From NCBI GenBank assembly GCA_030612185.1, contig JAUWOI010000129.1, forward strand, positions 1-9,671: a stretch of 9,671 nt of DNA, read 5' to 3'. Origin of the DNA: Anaerolineae bacterium. Lineage in GTDB: Bacteria > Chloroflexota > Anaerolineae > B4-G1. The notes below the pieces were generated by a model. That model did not search any database. It saw only the letters and a list, made by a program, of their open reading frames with translations, and was not told the origin of the DNA. Positions 1 through 4,388 of the stretch are shown in pieces. Position 1 is the first letter of the stretch; each line of letters starts with the position of its first letter. The translations under genes were made by a program, and so were the position numbers.

Positions 1-330
1 CTTGACCTTATTCTCGTAGCCGGAATAGCAGTGGACGACGTACCAGGCGTGGCTACGAGGTTCAGACACCTCGGCCTCGGTCTCCTCAACTGCTTCCCCG
101 GCCTGGGTCTCTGCGACCTCGACGGTGGTTTCTGGTATCTCAGAGGCCTGCGGTTCCGGCGTGGCCTCTTCCACAGGTTGCTCCGGTGGCTTTTCCTCAC
201 CCGCTGCCAGGTCAGGAGTTACCGCCAGTGGTTCTTCGGCCATATCATCTCCGGTTCCTGGTGAGATCAGCGTCGGCATATCCTCCACTGCAGCCTCTGC
301 ATTGAGCACGACTTCTTCCGCGAACATCAT
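1..330 (-). CDS. nusG: Transcription termination/antitermination factor NusG, 5' part only
   Basis: NusG binds RNA polymerase and modulates pausing, Rho termination and transcription-translation coupling. The window holds the first 110 codons; the rest lies beyond the left edge. The NGN domain starts near residue 94 with HAWYVVHCYSGYENKVK, the usual opening motif of NusG (W96, Y97, Y102, Y105). It normally begins within about ten residues of the N-terminus. Here it is preceded by about 90 residues very rich in Glu, Ala, Pro and Thr, with no predicted fold. The ATG at 330 is 21 bases after the secE stop but has no clear Shine-Dalgarno. An in-frame ATG at 243 (residue 30) has GGAG five bases upstream and may be the real start, which would still leave about 64 extra residues. 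The position directly after secE is the classic arrangement. Identity is secure; the start is not. Confidence 0.93.
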   Translation of the reverse strand, partial: MMFAEEVVLNAEAAVEDMPTLISPGTGDDMAEEPLAVTPDLAAGEEKPPEQPVEEATPEPQASEIPETTVEVAETQAGEAVEETEAEVSEPRSHAWYVVHCYSGYENKVK

Positions 331-351
331 TGTCACTAGAGGTCCAATTTA

Positions 352-675
352 CTATGCCGTCCGCCGGTTCAGGATCATGACGGCCACCACGCTCGCGACT
401 GCAACGACACCCACGATACCAATGGCAATCGCGCTGCCGCTGATGATGCCTTGCAGTGCCAGAGCAAATAAGTAATCCAGCAAGCCCAAGAAAAGAGCCA
501 TAGAGACAGTGACGACCAGGACGACTTTCGTCAGATTCCATGCCTCCTGGCGAGTGGGCCAATGCACCTTACGCAATTCTGCGCGCGTCTCGCGCAGGTA
601 GCGTATAATGGCATTTTCCCTCTTTGGCTTTTTCCCTGACTTTGCTTTCTTTTTCGTTGCTTTTGCCTTCGCCAC
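352..675 (-). CDS. secE: Preprotein translocase subunit SecE
   Basis: SecE is the small membrane subunit of the SecYEG protein-conducting channel and clamps SecY. The 107-residue product has a Lys-rich N-terminus (residues 2-19), then the conserved amphipathic segment RYLRETRAELRKVHWPTRQE (25-44) and a hydrophobic helix at about 49-72, together the hallmark of bacterial SecE. A second hydrophobic stretch follows at about 79-102, ending in NRRTA; many short SecE proteins end after the first helix. The start is GTG at 675-673, with a G-rich Shine-Dalgarno (AGGGGGG) about eight bases upstream. It lies between tRNA-Trp and nusG and is probably co-transcribed with both. Confidence 0.95.
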   Translation of the reverse strand: MAKAKATKKKAKSGKKPKRENAIIRYLRETRAELRKVHWPTRQEAWNLTKVVLVVTVSMALFLGLLDYLFALALQGIISGSAIAIGIVGVVAVASVVAVMILNRRTA

Positions 676-710
676 GTCTAGTGCCCCCCTATACAGGCCA
701 CCCTACACTC

Positions 711-743
711 CAAGACACCGCCTCCACGCACGGCGGTGTCTTG
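711..743 (-). repeat. Perfect 12-bp inverted repeat (RNA hairpin) between tRNA-Trp and secE
   Basis: CAAGACACCGCC at 711-722 is the exact reverse complement of 732-743, with a 9-base loop. In the minus-strand transcript it would form a GC-rich hairpin between the tRNA-Trp 3' end and the secE ribosome-binding site. No U-run follows on either strand, so it does not look like a normal intrinsic terminator. A processing signal, a partial terminator or a 5' stabiliser of the secE-nusG mRNA are possible roles. Confidence 0.7.
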
Positions 744-757
744 AAACCCATCCCAGG

Positions 758-831
758 CAGGCCAGGCAGGAATCGAACCCGCAACCTACGGTTTTGGAGA
801 CCGTTGCTCTGCCAAATTGAGCTACTGGCCT
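758..831 (-). tRNA. tRNA-Trp (anticodon CCA)
   Basis: The reverse strand folds as a complete cloverleaf. The acceptor is AGGCCAG/CTGGCCT and positions 8-9 are TA. The D stem is GCTC/GAGC and the anticodon stem ACGGT/ACCGT carries loop CTCCAAA. The T arm is GCGGG-TTCGATT-CCTGC. The discriminator is G, as usual for bacterial tRNA-Trp. The 3' CCA is not encoded. Only 9 bases separate it from the rpmG stop codon, so it is probably cut out of a longer transcript. Confidence 0.96.
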
Positions 832-840
832 GTGAGCCTC

Positions 841-1005
841 CTACTTTGTCTCGCGGTGCAACGTATGTTTACGGCAACGGGGACAGAATTTCTTCAACTC
901 CACGCGGCTGGGATCGTTGCGCCGATTCTTTTCGGTCGTGTAGTTGTGCTCTTTACATTCTATGCAGGCGAGTGTGATCACCTGCCGAACCGCTTTCTTA
1001 GCCAT
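841..1005 (-). CDS. rpmG: 50S ribosomal protein L33
   Basis: This 54-residue protein begins [20 protein letters not shown] and has the L33 layout. There is a CxxC pair at C14/C17, an [20 protein letters not shown] core and a second CxxC pair at C41/C44, followed by [10 protein letters not shown]. The four cysteines mark the zinc-binding (C+) form of L33, a small protein of the large ribosomal subunit near the E site. The ATG at 1005 has AAGGTGA just upstream. The gene lies between tRNA-Thr and tRNA-Trp on the same strand and is probably expressed from the promoter at 1159-1186. Confidence 0.95.
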   Translation of the reverse strand: MAKKAVRQVITLACIECKEHNYTTEKNRRNDPSRVELKKFCPRCRKHTLHRETK

Positions 1006-1039
1006 TAAATCACCTTGTCCACCTATGGGCCTCGTACAG

Positions 1040-1112
1040 AGCCCACGATGGGACTTGAACCCATGGCCACACCCTTACCAAGGGTGTGCTCTACCAACTG
1101 AGCTACGTGGGC
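1040..1112 (-). tRNA. tRNA-Thr (anticodon GGU)
   Basis: The reverse strand gives a full cloverleaf. The acceptor is GCCCACG/CGTGGGC and positions 8-9 are TA. The D arm is GCTCAGTTGGTAGAGC. The anticodon stem CACCC/GGGTG has loop TTGGTAA. The T arm is ATGGG-TTCAAGT-CCCAT. The discriminator is U and CCA is not encoded. It is the first gene after the promoter at 1159-1186 and is followed 34 bases later by rpmG. Confidence 0.96.
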
Positions 1113-1120
1113 TAATTCCA

Positions 1121-1145
1121 GATCGCAAGCCACGGCTTGCCGATC
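1121..1145 (-). other. Hairpin in the tRNA-Thr 5' leader
   Basis: GCAAGC (1125-1130) and GCTTGC (1135-1140) pair around a CACG loop. Flanking GATC boxes at 1121-1124 and 1142-1145 extend the stem past one bulged base. It lies between the predicted transcription start (about 1152) and the tRNA 5' end, so it would be part of the precursor removed by RNase P. Confidence 0.5.
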
Positions 1146-1158
1146 CAATTCGGCCCCA

Positions 1159-1186
1159 ATTGTACCTCATTTCGCCAATGTGTCAA
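1159..1186 (-). promoter_or_regulatory. Sigma-70-type promoter for tRNA-Thr-rpmG-tRNA-Trp(-secE-nusG)
   Basis: Read on the minus strand, TTGACA (1186-1181) is followed after 16 bases by TACAAT (1164-1159). That is a perfect -35 box and a -10 box with one mismatch. The predicted start is near 1152, about 40 bases before the tRNA-Thr. No comparable promoter was seen closer to rpmG or secE, so it may serve the whole group. Confidence 0.8.
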
Positions 1187-1217
1187 ATCCCAGTAGTTTT
1201 CACTCATTGAAACACAC

Positions 1218-1269
1218 AGCCCAGCGCATCGGCTGGACTGTTTTTTCTCGCAAGCGGTCTCAACCGCTT
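1218..1269. terminator. Two adjacent hairpins downstream of tRNA-Arg, terminator-like
   Basis: Hairpin A pairs AGCCCAGC (1218-1225) with GCTGGACT (1232-1239), eight pairs including one wobble, around a 6-base loop. On the plus strand it is followed by T6 at 1241-1246. Hairpin B pairs AAGCGGT (1252-1258) with ACCGCTT (1263-1269) around CTCA. They lie between tRNA-Arg and the tRNA-Thr promoter, where a minus-strand terminator is expected. The best U-tract points along the plus strand, though; on the minus strand only GTGTGTTT follows. Orientation is therefore left open. Confidence 0.5.
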
Positions 1270-1277
1270 CGCCTGAG

Positions 1278-1349
1278 TACCCCCGCCGCGACTTGAACGC
1301 GGGCCACCGGCTTCGGAGGCCGATGCTCTATCCACTGAGCTACGGGGGC
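1278..1349 (-). tRNA. tRNA-Arg (anticodon CCG)
   Basis: The reverse strand folds as a cloverleaf. The acceptor is GCCCCCG/CGGGGGT, with a G1-U72 wobble as its outermost pair. The D arm is GCTCAGTGGATAGAGC. The anticodon stem TCGGC/GCCGG has loop CTCCGAA. The T arm is CCGCG-TTCAAGT-CGCGG. The discriminator is A and CCA is not encoded. It has its own promoter overlapping the end of pdxA. Confidence 0.95.
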
Positions 1350-1359
1350 CTACAACGTC

Positions 1360-1388
1360 TTTATACCACACAAAGCCTTAAGACGCAA
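1360..1388 (-). promoter_or_regulatory. Promoter of tRNA-Arg
   Basis: On the minus strand TTGCGT (1388-1383), a 17-base spacer and TATAAA (1365-1360) form a sigma-70-like promoter. The -10 box is preceded by TGG, giving an extended -10 (TGnTATAAA). The predicted start is about four bases before the tRNA 5' end. The -35 box lies inside the last codons of pdxA and the stop codon falls in the spacer. Confidence 0.7.
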
Positions 1389-2385
1389 GTCCGCGCTGCG
1401 AGGCCAGTCGAGCCGCCAGCCGGATCGCTTCTACCAGACTCTCCTCGCTCGCCAGATTCTGCCAGGCGATGTCGAAGGCTGTGCCGTGATCCACCGATGT
1501 GCGCACGATGGGCAGTCCCAGCGTCACCGCAACGCTGCGCTCAAAGCCGTGGGTCTTGATCGGAATGTGTCCCTGGTCGTGGTACATCGCCACCACCGCG
1601 TCGAACTCGCCACGGATGGCGCGAAAGAAGACCGAATCAGCCGGGATAGGACCATGAACATCTATTCCCCCCGCCCGCGCTGCCTCGACCGCCGGTCCAA
1701 TAGTCTCGATCTCCTCCCACCCCAGCAACCCCTCATCGCCGCCGTGGGGGTTGAGTGCGGCCACGGCCAGTCGCGGACGTTGGATGCCCATGCCGCGCAA
1801 TCCCTCGTCGGTCAGGCGGATTGTCTCCAGCACTCGCTCGCGCGTGATGTGTGCTGCAACTTCCCGCAGTGGCACGTGGCGTGTGACGTGCACCACCCTC
1901 AGGCCGGGCGTTGCCAGCATCGTCGTCACCCGTTCCGCACAGGTCAGCGCCGCCAGCAACTCGGTGTGCCCGATGTGGGGGCAGCCAGCGGCCCGCAGGG
2001 CCGCCTTGTGGACCGGCCCGGTGGCGATGCCGTCCACCTGTCCAGCCAGTGCCAGTTCGACCGCCCGCTCGACGTAGGCCACCGCTGCTCGCCCCGCCTT
2101 CGCTGAGACTGTGCCCCGCCGCAGCGCGGCGGGCTCCACGTTGTGCAAGTCGAGCACATCCGGCCCGGTGGGGTCGAAACGGGCCTCGGCCAGACTGGCG
2201 ACGGGGTGAAGAGCCAACGAGGCAGCCACCAACACGACCGCCTGCGCCAGCACGTCCGCGTCTCCGACGACGAGCGGGCGGCAGTTATCCCACACCTCGT
2301 CCCGCGCCAGTGCCTTAGCCGCGATCTCCGGCCCCACGCCGGCGGGGTCACCCATCGTGATGGCAATGAGTGGTCGCTCGCTCAT
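1378..2385 (-). CDS. PdxA-family 4-phosphohydroxyacid dehydrogenase (PdxA or PdxA2)
   Basis: The 335-residue product matches the PdxA family in length and motifs. These include the N-terminal ITMGDPAGVGPE (9-20), GPVHKAAL (123-130), GHTELLA (139-145), RTSVDHGTAFD (295-305), and three metal ligands equivalent to those of E. coli PdxA: H170 (VTRHVPLRE), H214 (LNPHGGDEG) and H269 (AMYHDQG). The family oxidises phosphorylated 3-hydroxyacids with NAD(P) and decarboxylates the product. PdxA uses 4-hydroxythreonine-4-phosphate in vitamin B6 synthesis; PdxA2 uses 4-phospho-threonate or -erythronate. YHDQGHIPIK (268-277) resembles PdxA2 more than the YHDQGLPVLK of E. coli PdxA, so B6 synthesis should not be assumed. 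No DUF1537 kinase, the usual PdxA2 partner, is in the window. The frame is open upstream to 2631, but that part overlaps the acetyltransferase gene. The ATG at 2385 is family-typical and overlaps its stop as ATGA, implying coupled translation. Confidence 0.9.
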   Translation of the reverse strand: MSERPLIAITMGDPAGVGPEIAAKALARDEVWDNCRPLVVGDADVLAQAVVLVAASLALHPVASLAEARFDPTGPDVLDLHNVEPAALRRGTVSAKAGRAAVAYVERAVELALAGQVDGIATGPVHKAALRAAGCPHIGHTELLAALTCAERVTTMLATPGLRVVHVTRHVPLREVAAHITRERVLETIRLTDEGLRGMGIQRPRLAVAALNPHGGDEGLLGWEEIETIGPAVEAARAGGIDVHGPIPADSVFFRAIRGEFDAVVAMYHDQGHIPIKTHGFERSVAVTLGLPIVRTSVDHGTAFDIAWQNLASEESLVEAIRLAARLASQRGLAS

Positions 2386-2975
2386 AGCAGCAACTCCATC
2401 TGGATCTCGTCCCGCACCGGGGTACCGGCGAATCCCGGTTCTACCCCGCCGTGGTGCTCCAGCAGTTCGCCCACGCGTACTCCTGTGATCGTGAACCCAA
2501 GCCGCTGATAGAGCCCCAGCGCGAGCAGGTCGTCGTTGGTCGTGGCGACGATGAGGCGACTTGCACCCTCGGCGCGCGCGACCTCGGCTACTGCTACAAT
2601 CAAATCGCGTGCGGTACCCCGGCCCTGCCACTGGGGCAGAACGTTAAGCATGACCAGATTGACGGCCTCCCCTTCGCGGGTGTAAATGGCCACGCCGACG
2701 ATCTCATCTCCATCGCAGGCAACGAAGGCTGGCAGCACATCCACCTGGTAACTGCGGCCAAAGCACCTGACCTCGACCTCGCCCCAGAAGTAGTCCGCCA
2801 GTTCGGCAATGCGCAGGCGATCGGCGGGTGTGGCGGGCCGGATGGTGAGCGGTGGTCGTGGCGCCTCTCCCCGTGGCCCGGTCACCTCCAGCCGGGCGTG
2901 AACCGGGCACAGGTAGGCGCCGCTCTCGCGGTCACGATAGAAGGCATTGGCATGACAATACGTACACGCAGTCAT
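2382..2975 (-). CDS. GNAT N-acetyltransferase with N-terminal zinc-ribbon-like knuckle
   Basis: The 197-residue protein has two parts. Residues 4-26 carry C4-x2-C7 and C23-x2-H26, a likely single zinc site. From about residue 43 a GNAT domain follows (LTIRPATPADRLRIAELADYF). The acetyl-CoA loop is QWQGRGTARDLI (115-126), with Q117-x-x-G120-x-A122. The late GNAT motif NDDLLALGLYQRLGF (147-161) is also present. Such enzymes move an acetyl group from acetyl-CoA to an amine; the substrate here is unknown. AAGGAG lies six bases before the ATG at 2975, and a promoter lies just upstream. It is the first gene of a two-gene operon with the PdxA-like dehydrogenase and is transcribed away from the lacI-type gene. 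Confidence 0.85.
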   Translation of the reverse strand: MTACTYCHANAFYRDRESGAYLCPVHARLEVTGPRGEAPRPPLTIRPATPADRLRIAELADYFWGEVEVRCFGRSYQVDVLPAFVACDGDEIVGVAIYTREGEAVNLVMLNVLPQWQGRGTARDLIVAVAEVARAEGASRLIVATTNDDLLALGLYQRLGFTITGVRVGELLEHHGGVEPGFAGTPVRDEIQMELLL

Positions 2976-3003
2976 CTTTGCTCCTTGTGACGGATATACT
3001 ACA

Positions 3004-3031
3004 ATTATACCCCGCCGCGATAAAGTGGCAA
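3004..3031 (-). promoter_or_regulatory. Promoter of the GNAT-pdxA operon
   Basis: On the minus strand TTGCCA (3031-3026), a 16-base spacer and TATAAT (3009-3004) make a strong sigma-70-like promoter. The predicted start near 2997 leaves a leader of about 22 bases containing AAGGAG before the ATG at 2975. It is divergent from the lacI promoter; the two -35 boxes are 25 bases apart. Confidence 0.8.
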
Positions 3032-3056
3032 ATGGTCCAGATCTGAGAATCAGAAC

Positions 3057-3085
3057 TTGACAAACCGGCCAAGATGTAGTAAAAT
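3057..3085 (+). promoter_or_regulatory. Promoter of the LacI-family regulator gene
   Basis: TTGACA (3057-3062), exactly 17 bases, then TAAAAT (3080-3085): a near-consensus sigma-70-type promoter. The predicted start at about 3092 falls inside the first operator-like palindrome, so a bound repressor would block initiation. Confidence 0.85.
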
Positions 3086-3089
3086 CTAC

Positions 3090-3109
3090 TTGTGCAAACG
3101 TATGCGCAA
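3090..3109. promoter_or_regulatory. LacI-type operator O1
   Basis: This 20-bp palindrome is centred on CG at 3099/3100. The left half TTGTGCAAAC and the reverse complement of the right half, TTGCGCATAC, agree at 8 of 10 positions. The GCAAACG-CGTATGC core with a central CG is typical of LacI/GalR-family sites. It covers the predicted start of the regulator's own promoter, suggesting autorepression. Confidence 0.75.
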
Positions 3110-3140
3110 GCCCCGCCTTCGCGGGGCAAATAAATCCCCG
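3110..3140 (+). other. GC-rich hairpin(s) in the regulator mRNA leader
   Basis: GCCCCGC (3110-3116) pairs perfectly with GCGGGGC (3121-3127) around CTTC. The second arm can instead pair through CGGGG (3122-3126) with CCCCG (3136-3140), so the two structures exclude each other. They sit between the two operators. Confidence 0.5.
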
Positions 3141-3144
3141 TTAA

Positions 3145-3158
3145 TGCAAACGTATGCA
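3145..3158. promoter_or_regulatory. LacI-type operator O2
   Basis: TGCAAACGTATGCA is a 14-bp palindrome with one mismatched pair. It shares the ten bases GCAAACGTAT plus GC with O1. Its centre (3151/3152) is 52 bp from that of O1, close to five helical turns. It lies just upstream of the regulator's start codon. Confidence 0.75.
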
Positions 3159-3169
3159 CAGGGGTGGAT

Positions 3170-4174
3170 ATGATGGAAGTCTCCATCAAGGACATAGCTA
3201 AGGCGGCAGGGGTCTCACCTTCCACCGTCTCCCGCGCACTCAGCGACCACCCTCGTATCAGCACTGAGACAAAAGTACGCATCCGTGGCTTGGCAGAAGA
3301 GATGGGATATATACCCAGTCTGCTGGCCCGCAGCCTGGTGACACGGGACACAGCGACCATCGGTGTGGTGATCACTTCGGTCTCGGACCCTTTTCTAGCC
3401 CACCTGGTCACAAGCATTGAAGAAGTAGCCCAAGAGCAAGGGTACTCGGTTCTCATGAGCAGTTCCTACCTCGACCCAGACCGCGAATTGGAGGTCGTCG
3501 GCGCGTTCCACGGGCGCCGCACCAGGGGTATCATCGTGATTGGTTCGCAGATTGACACTGGTTACATCCAGATGCACGACCGTTTTCCCCTGCCGGTCGT
3601 GCTGACTAATTGCCGTACTTACCCCTATTCTGTCTCCACTGACAACCAGGCCGGCGCTCGACGGGCCGTTGAGCATTTAGTTCAACTTGGACATCGGCGC
3701 ATCGCCTACATCGCCAACCGGCGCAGCCGCCGCAGCAACTCTGACCGCCGGCAAAGTTACCAGCAAGTATTGGCGGCAAATGGAATTCCTGTGGACGAAG
3801 ATCTGATAATTGAGGGCGACGGAACGTTGCGGGGGGGAAGCGTTGCTGCTCAGATTCTGCTATCCCAGAGCCAACCCCCGACCGCTGTCTTTTGCTTCAA
3901 CGACATGTCGGCTATCGGCGTGCTCGGCGGTCTGCAGCAGGCCGAGATTCGGGTACCGGAGGAAATGTCGGTCGTGGGCTTTGACGACGTGGAGTTTGCT
4001 ACGCATTGCCATCCCCGTCTCACTACCATCCGACAACCCACCAATCTGATGGGGCAACGGTTGATACATATGTTGCTGGCACTCATTCAAGGTCAGGAGG
4101 GCGTGGGGCCTGAGATCCTGCCAGCCGAGACGGTAATTCGTGAGAGCACGGGACCTCCCCCTACTCCTGCCTGA
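3170..4174 (+). CDS. LacI/GalR-family transcriptional regulator
   Basis: The 334-residue protein has a LacI-type helix-turn-helix at 4-31 (VSIKDIAKAAGVSPSTVSRA), a hinge at 46-58 (GYIPSLLARSLVT) and a periplasmic-binding-protein-like sensor domain from about 63. Characteristic sensor segments are VSTDNQAGARRAVEHL (155-170), LGHRRIAYI (173-181), FNDMSAIGVL (243-252) and VVGFDDVEFA (268-277). These proteins usually repress sugar genes until a sugar or sugar phosphate binds. GTG at 3164, ATG at 3170 and ATG at 3173 are all in frame. A GGGGTGG Shine-Dalgarno-like stretch at 3161-3167 fits the ATGs better than the GTG, and 3170 was chosen. The next genes on the strand encode a sugar ABC transporter, the likely target. 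Two operator-like sites precede the gene. A G7 run at 3831-3837 lies inside it. Confidence 0.93.
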   Translation: MMEVSIKDIAKAAGVSPSTVSRALSDHPRISTETKVRIRGLAEEMGYIPSLLARSLVTRDTATIGVVITSVSDPFLAHLVTSIEEVAQEQGYSVLMSSSYLDPDRELEVVGAFHGRRTRGIIVIGSQIDTGYIQMHDRFPLPVVLTNCRTYPYSVSTDNQAGARRAVEHLVQLGHRRIAYIANRRSRRSNSDRRQSYQQVLAANGIPVDEDLIIEGDGTLRGGSVAAQILLSQSQPPTAVFCFNDMSAIGVLGGLQQAEIRVPEEMSVVGFDDVEFATHCHPRLTTIRQPTNLMGQRLIHMLLALIQGQEGVGPEILPAETVIRESTGPPPTPA

Positions 4175-4180
4175 TATAAT
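4172..4180 (+). promoter_or_regulatory. Extended -10 promoter for the sugar transporter operon
   Basis: TGATATAAT is a perfect extended -10 element (TGnTATAAT). Its first three bases are the lacI stop codon. No good -35 box lies 16-18 bases upstream, as is common for extended -10 promoters. The predicted start is near 4187, giving a leader of about 200 bases before the binding-protein gene. Confidence 0.55.
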
Positions 4181-4186
4181 CGCCCG

Positions 4187-4258
4187 TCTCTGCCTGTCTG
4201 CCCCTGGCGCGAAGCACGGTCAATAGATTACGCGAAAACAGGGGCAGACGGCAAGAGA
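4187..4258 (+). repeat. Long imperfect inverted repeat at the predicted 5' end of the transporter mRNA
   Basis: Arms 4187-4206 and 4239-4258 match at 17 of 20 positions, including 11 consecutive pairs (GTCTGCCCCTG at 4196-4206 with CAGGGGCAGAC at 4239-4249). Inside the 32-base loop, CGCG at 4208-4211 and 4231-4234 could add pairs. No U-run follows, so it is not a standard terminator for lacI. If the promoter at 4172 is used, the stem begins at the first transcribed base. Confidence 0.65.
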
Positions 4259-4274
4259 CACTCGAAGAGTCATG

Positions 4275-4286
4275 AAAGGAGGTGAT
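4275..4286 (+). promoter_or_regulatory. Orphan 12-base Shine-Dalgarno match in the leader
   Basis: AAAGGAGGTGAT is a full match to the complement of the conserved 16S rRNA 3' tail. No start codon lies at the normal 5-9 base distance. An ATG at 4285 overlaps its end, only two bases after GGAGG. It opens a 33-codon frame ending at 4386, two bases before the binding-protein start; that frame encodes MTRDDQTESVYAGLG and then a basic tail. Whether this is a leader peptide, a ribosome-loading site or a relic is unknown. Confidence 0.5.
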
Positions 4287-4388
4287 GACCCGGGACGATC
4301 AAACAGAGTCAGTTTACGCTGGCCTCGGGAGCAACCGGGGCACTGTGAATCGGACAACCACTTCAAGAATGAAAAGGAGAGAGTAAAG

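Noticed and set aside
1486..2106. 206-codon plus-strand frame opposite the PdxA-like gene
   Set aside because: No domain or ribosome-binding signal; the minus-strand gene has three metal-binding His and the family motifs.
2386..2631. Upstream extension of the PdxA-like gene in the same frame
   Set aside because: It overlaps the acetyltransferase gene and has no PdxA similarity; the ATGA overlap start at 2385 fits the family length.
3831..3837. G7 run in the lacI-type gene as a phase-variable site
   Set aside because: Seven G in a GC-rich gene is not exceptional and there is no promoter or surface-gene context; it was left as a note only.
4187..4258. Standard intrinsic terminator for lacI
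   Set aside because: The loop is 32 bases and no U-run follows on either strand, so it was recorded as an inverted repeat instead.
4272..4388. Upstream in-frame start for the binding protein at 4272
   Set aside because: It would bury the lipoprotein signal peptide 39 residues inside the protein. The ATG at 4389 has its own Shine-Dalgarno.
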